In this document: positions 62,256 through 64,000 of the stretch, piece after piece
How the letters are laid out: each line of letters opens with the position of its first letter
Position numbering within the stretch: position 1 is the stretch's first letter
DNA from: Chloroflexota bacterium
GTDB taxonomy: Bacteria; Chloroflexota; Anaerolineae; Aggregatilineales; Phototrophicaceae
Length of the DNA: 64,000 bases
Direction of reading: 5' to 3'
NCBI GenBank assembly: GCA_026707225.1
Contig: JAPOXG010000031.1
Span: 25,890 to 89,889, forward strand
Position numbers and translations under genes: made by a program
Notes under the pieces: generated by a model
Seen by the model: the letters and a program-made list of their open reading frames with translations, nothing else
The model's database searches: none
What the model was told of the DNA's origin: nothing

Positions 62256-64000
62256 ATGTCCAAACTCAACATCCTGCTCATCACTTCGGACCAGCAGCAT
62301 TGGAACACGCTGGGGCAATTCAACCCCGAGGTGCAGACGCCGGCCCTCGATAAGCTGGCGGCGCAGGGGACGACTTTCAGCCGCGCCTACTGCCCCAACC
62401 CGACCTGCACGCCGACGCGGGCGAGCATGATCACCGGCAAGTACCCGTCGCAGCACGGCGCTTATTCGCTCGGTACTAAACTGCCGGAGAGCGAACCGAC
62501 TGTCGGCGAACGATTTCAAGAAGCCGGCTACCGGACGGCATTGGTCGGCAAAGCGCACTTCCAGCCCCTGCATTCGACCGAAGAGTACCCATCGCTGGAA
62601 GCCTATCCCAAGCTGCAAGACCTCGATTTCTGGGCTGATTTCGAGGGACCATTCTACGGCTTCGATCATGTCGAGCTGGCGCGCAACCACACCGACGAAG
62701 CCCATGTCGGCCAGCATTACGCCCTCTGGATGGAGGAGCGCGGGCTGAGCAATTGGCGCGACTATTACTTGCAGCCGACTGGCAACGTGCTACAACAACG
62801 CCGAAAGTGGCTGATACCGGAGCGCTTTCACTACAACGCCTGGATTGCCGAACGCAGCAATTCGCTGATCTCACAATACGACGAGGCCGGCGAACCCTTT
62901 TTCCTCTGGGCGAGCTTTTTTGATCCGCATCCCAAATATCTGGCGCCCGAGCCTTGGGATACGATGTATGATCCAGCCGATGTCACCGTGCCAGCGATTA
63001 CGCCGGGCGAGCACGACGCCTCCCCGCCGCATCTGCAGTTGACCCAGGAGCCCGATCCCGATTTCTCAGCTTGGCAGGAACCTAACGGCGCTGGCTGCCA
63101 CGGCTTCCATTCGCACCTGCACGACCGCGACGAACTGGCGCAGGATATCGCCTGCTACTACGGCATGATCAGCTGCATGGACAAGTACATCGGTCAGATC
63201 ATCGACCACCTGGACGATCTCGGCTTGGCCGAGAACACCCTCGTCGTCTTCACCAGCGATCACGGCCATTATTTCGGCCAGCACGGCTTAATCGCCAAAG
63301 GCGCTTTCCATTATGACGATGGCATCCGCGTGCCGATGATCGCGCGTTTGCCCGGTCGCATTCCCGCCGGCCAGGTGAGCGACAGCCTGCAATCGCTGGT
63401 GGATTACGCTCCCACTTTCCTCGATTATGGCGGCCTTGACATCCCGGATGACATGACCGGCATCAGCCAGCATTCGACCTGGAATGGGAACGTCGACAAA
63501 GCCCGCGAGCACGTCATCATCGAGAATCGCCACCAGCCCACGACCCTTCATCTCAAGACCTACATTGATGATCGCTACAAGATCACGCTCTATTTCAATC
63601 GGGAATATGGCGAGATTTACGACCTGCTGAATGACCCGGACGAACTCACAAATCTTTGGGCGGATACGGAGCTGCGCGCCGAGCTGACCGAAGCCTTCCT
63701 GCGCGCCGAGATGCTGAAAGAAGAGCCGCTCACGTCGGCGTGGCGCGTAGACACTGCCACCCCCAGTTTGGCGCTGCCGAACAAGTCAGCGGCGATGTAT
63801 CTCAAGAGCTGCAATATGCGCTTCAAGCAGATCAACTTTTATCCGCGCGAGAATCGCTACGAGCTCTTCGACCTGGCCGCTGACCCATCACGCACGCGCA
63901 ATATATGGGAAGATCCCGCTCATCGCGAAATTCGCGCCGAGATGGTGCGCGCTCTGCTATTCAGTCGCTGGGGGCTGGAGCCGCTCTGGATGCCGCGGGT
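62256..64000 (+). CDS. Type I sulfatase (formylglycine-dependent), truncated by the window end
   Basis: Open to the window edge, at least 581 codons. The start reads MSKLNILLITSDQQHWNTLG, with the Asp and Gln that bind calcium near residues 12-13. The sulfatase signature CTPTRAS has C51, which would be converted to formylglycine by an FGE-type enzyme. A second metal/active-site motif, TSDHGHYFGQHG, lies near residue 333. Such enzymes remove sulfate esters from polysaccharides or small molecules, or act as phosphonate hydrolases. No signal peptide is visible, so it is cytoplasmic or exported by an unrecognised route. The 3' end lies outside the window. Confidence 0.9.
   Translation, partial: MSKLNILLITSDQQHWNTLGQFNPEVQTPALDKLAAQGTTFSRAYCPNPTCTPTRASMITGKYPSQHGAYSLGTKLPESEPTVGERFQEAGYRTALVGKAHFQPLHSTEEYPSLEAYPKLQDLDFWADFEGPFYGFDHVELARNHTDEAHVGQHYALWMEERGLSNWRDYYLQPTGNVLQQRRKWLIPERFHYNAWIAERSNSLISQYDEAGEPFFLWASFFDPHPKYLAPEPWDTMYDPADVTVPAITPGEHDASPPHLQLTQEPDPDFSAWQEPNGAGCHGFHSHLHDRDELAQDIACYYGMISCMDKYIGQIIDHLDDLGLAENTLVVFTSDHGHYFGQHGLIAKGAFHYDDGIRVPMIARLPGRIPAGQVSDSLQSLVDYAPTFLDYGGLDIPDDMTGISQHSTWNGNVDKAREHVIIENRHQPTTLHLKTYIDDRYKITLYFNREYGEIYDLLNDPDELTNLWADTELRAELTEAFLRAEMLKEEPLTSAWRVDTATPSLALPNKSAAMYLKSCNMRFKQINFYPRENRYELFDLAADPSRTRNIWEDPAHREIRAEMVRALLFSRWGLEPLWMPR

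Noticed and set aside
61208..62323. Minus-strand open frame opposite rarA
   Set aside because: rarA is complete and canonical on the plus strand; the antisense protein is low-complexity Gly/Asp/Ala-rich.

Overview
The window looks like a chromosomal segment of a heterotrophic Chloroflexota bacterium (Anaerolineae-like). This is inferred from several points together: a lipoprotein with a Pro/Thr-rich linker straight after the lipobox, Sec-type sugar-binding proteins without lipoboxes, an imuA-imuB-DUF6504-dnaE2 cassette preceded by a site matching the cyanobacterial/Gram-positive LexA consensus, fairly high GC, and many short palindromic repeats of the TGTAGGGGCGA...TCGCCC type. The enzyme mix (fumarylacetoacetase-fold hydrolases, ThuA, TIM-barrel isomerases, a PhyH dioxygenase, a mandelate-racemase-family enzyme, a sulfatase) fits a scavenger of sugars, acids and peptides. 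A host-associated or marine life style is possible but not shown by the sequence.

Layout. 0-3 kb: two peptide-type permeases and an epimerase (+). 3-13 kb: one minus-strand operon read from 13042 to 2997, encoding a Tat-exported peptide-binding protein, DppB, DppC, a SelA-like PLP enzyme, a D-aminoacylase-like amidohydrolase, an M81/MlrC metallopeptidase and a DUF3604 protein; it looks like uptake and breakdown of unusual or D-residue peptides. 13.3-16.7 kb: a hybrid histidine kinase and a receiver protein that converge and overlap at their 3' ends. 16.8-27.9 kb: a plus-strand sugar operon (binding protein, two permeases, four TIM-barrel isomerases, an alcohol-dehydrogenase-like enzyme, two ThuA proteins, one FAH-family enzyme) containing a duplicated isomerase-ThuA cassette and the tail of a second dehydrogenase. 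28-34.2 kb: a second sugar ABC system with a LacI-type regulator and a SnoaL-like protein, plus a broken SnoaL gene. 34.3-40 kb: the LexA-boxed mutagenesis cassette. 40.4-52.6 kb: a catabolic cluster with two SDRs, a hydroxyacid dehydrogenase, 2-oxoacid dehydrogenase E1-alpha/E1-beta/E2, FAH enzymes, PhyH, a creatinase-like M24 protein and an enolase-superfamily enzyme. 53.3-58.7 kb: a ribose-type ABC importer with an oversized permease and a split lipoprotein. 58.8-64 kb: DinB, an AT-richer stretch with a broken secreted-protein gene, rarA, and a type I sulfatase running off the edge.

The most unusual structure is the palindromic repeat family. About twenty copies lie between 18.1 and 51.3 kb. 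The loop-proximal stem bases differ from copy to copy but stay complementary. Two copies lie in frame inside the PHP domain of dnaE2 and one encodes the N-terminus of a sugar permease. Two pairs sit directly behind sugar-binding-protein genes; all four binding-protein genes here are followed within 5-25 bp by a hairpin, an arrangement that could set the binding-protein to permease ratio, as REP elements do in the E. coli malE-malF gap. No tRNA, rRNA, CRISPR array or complete insertion sequence was seen.
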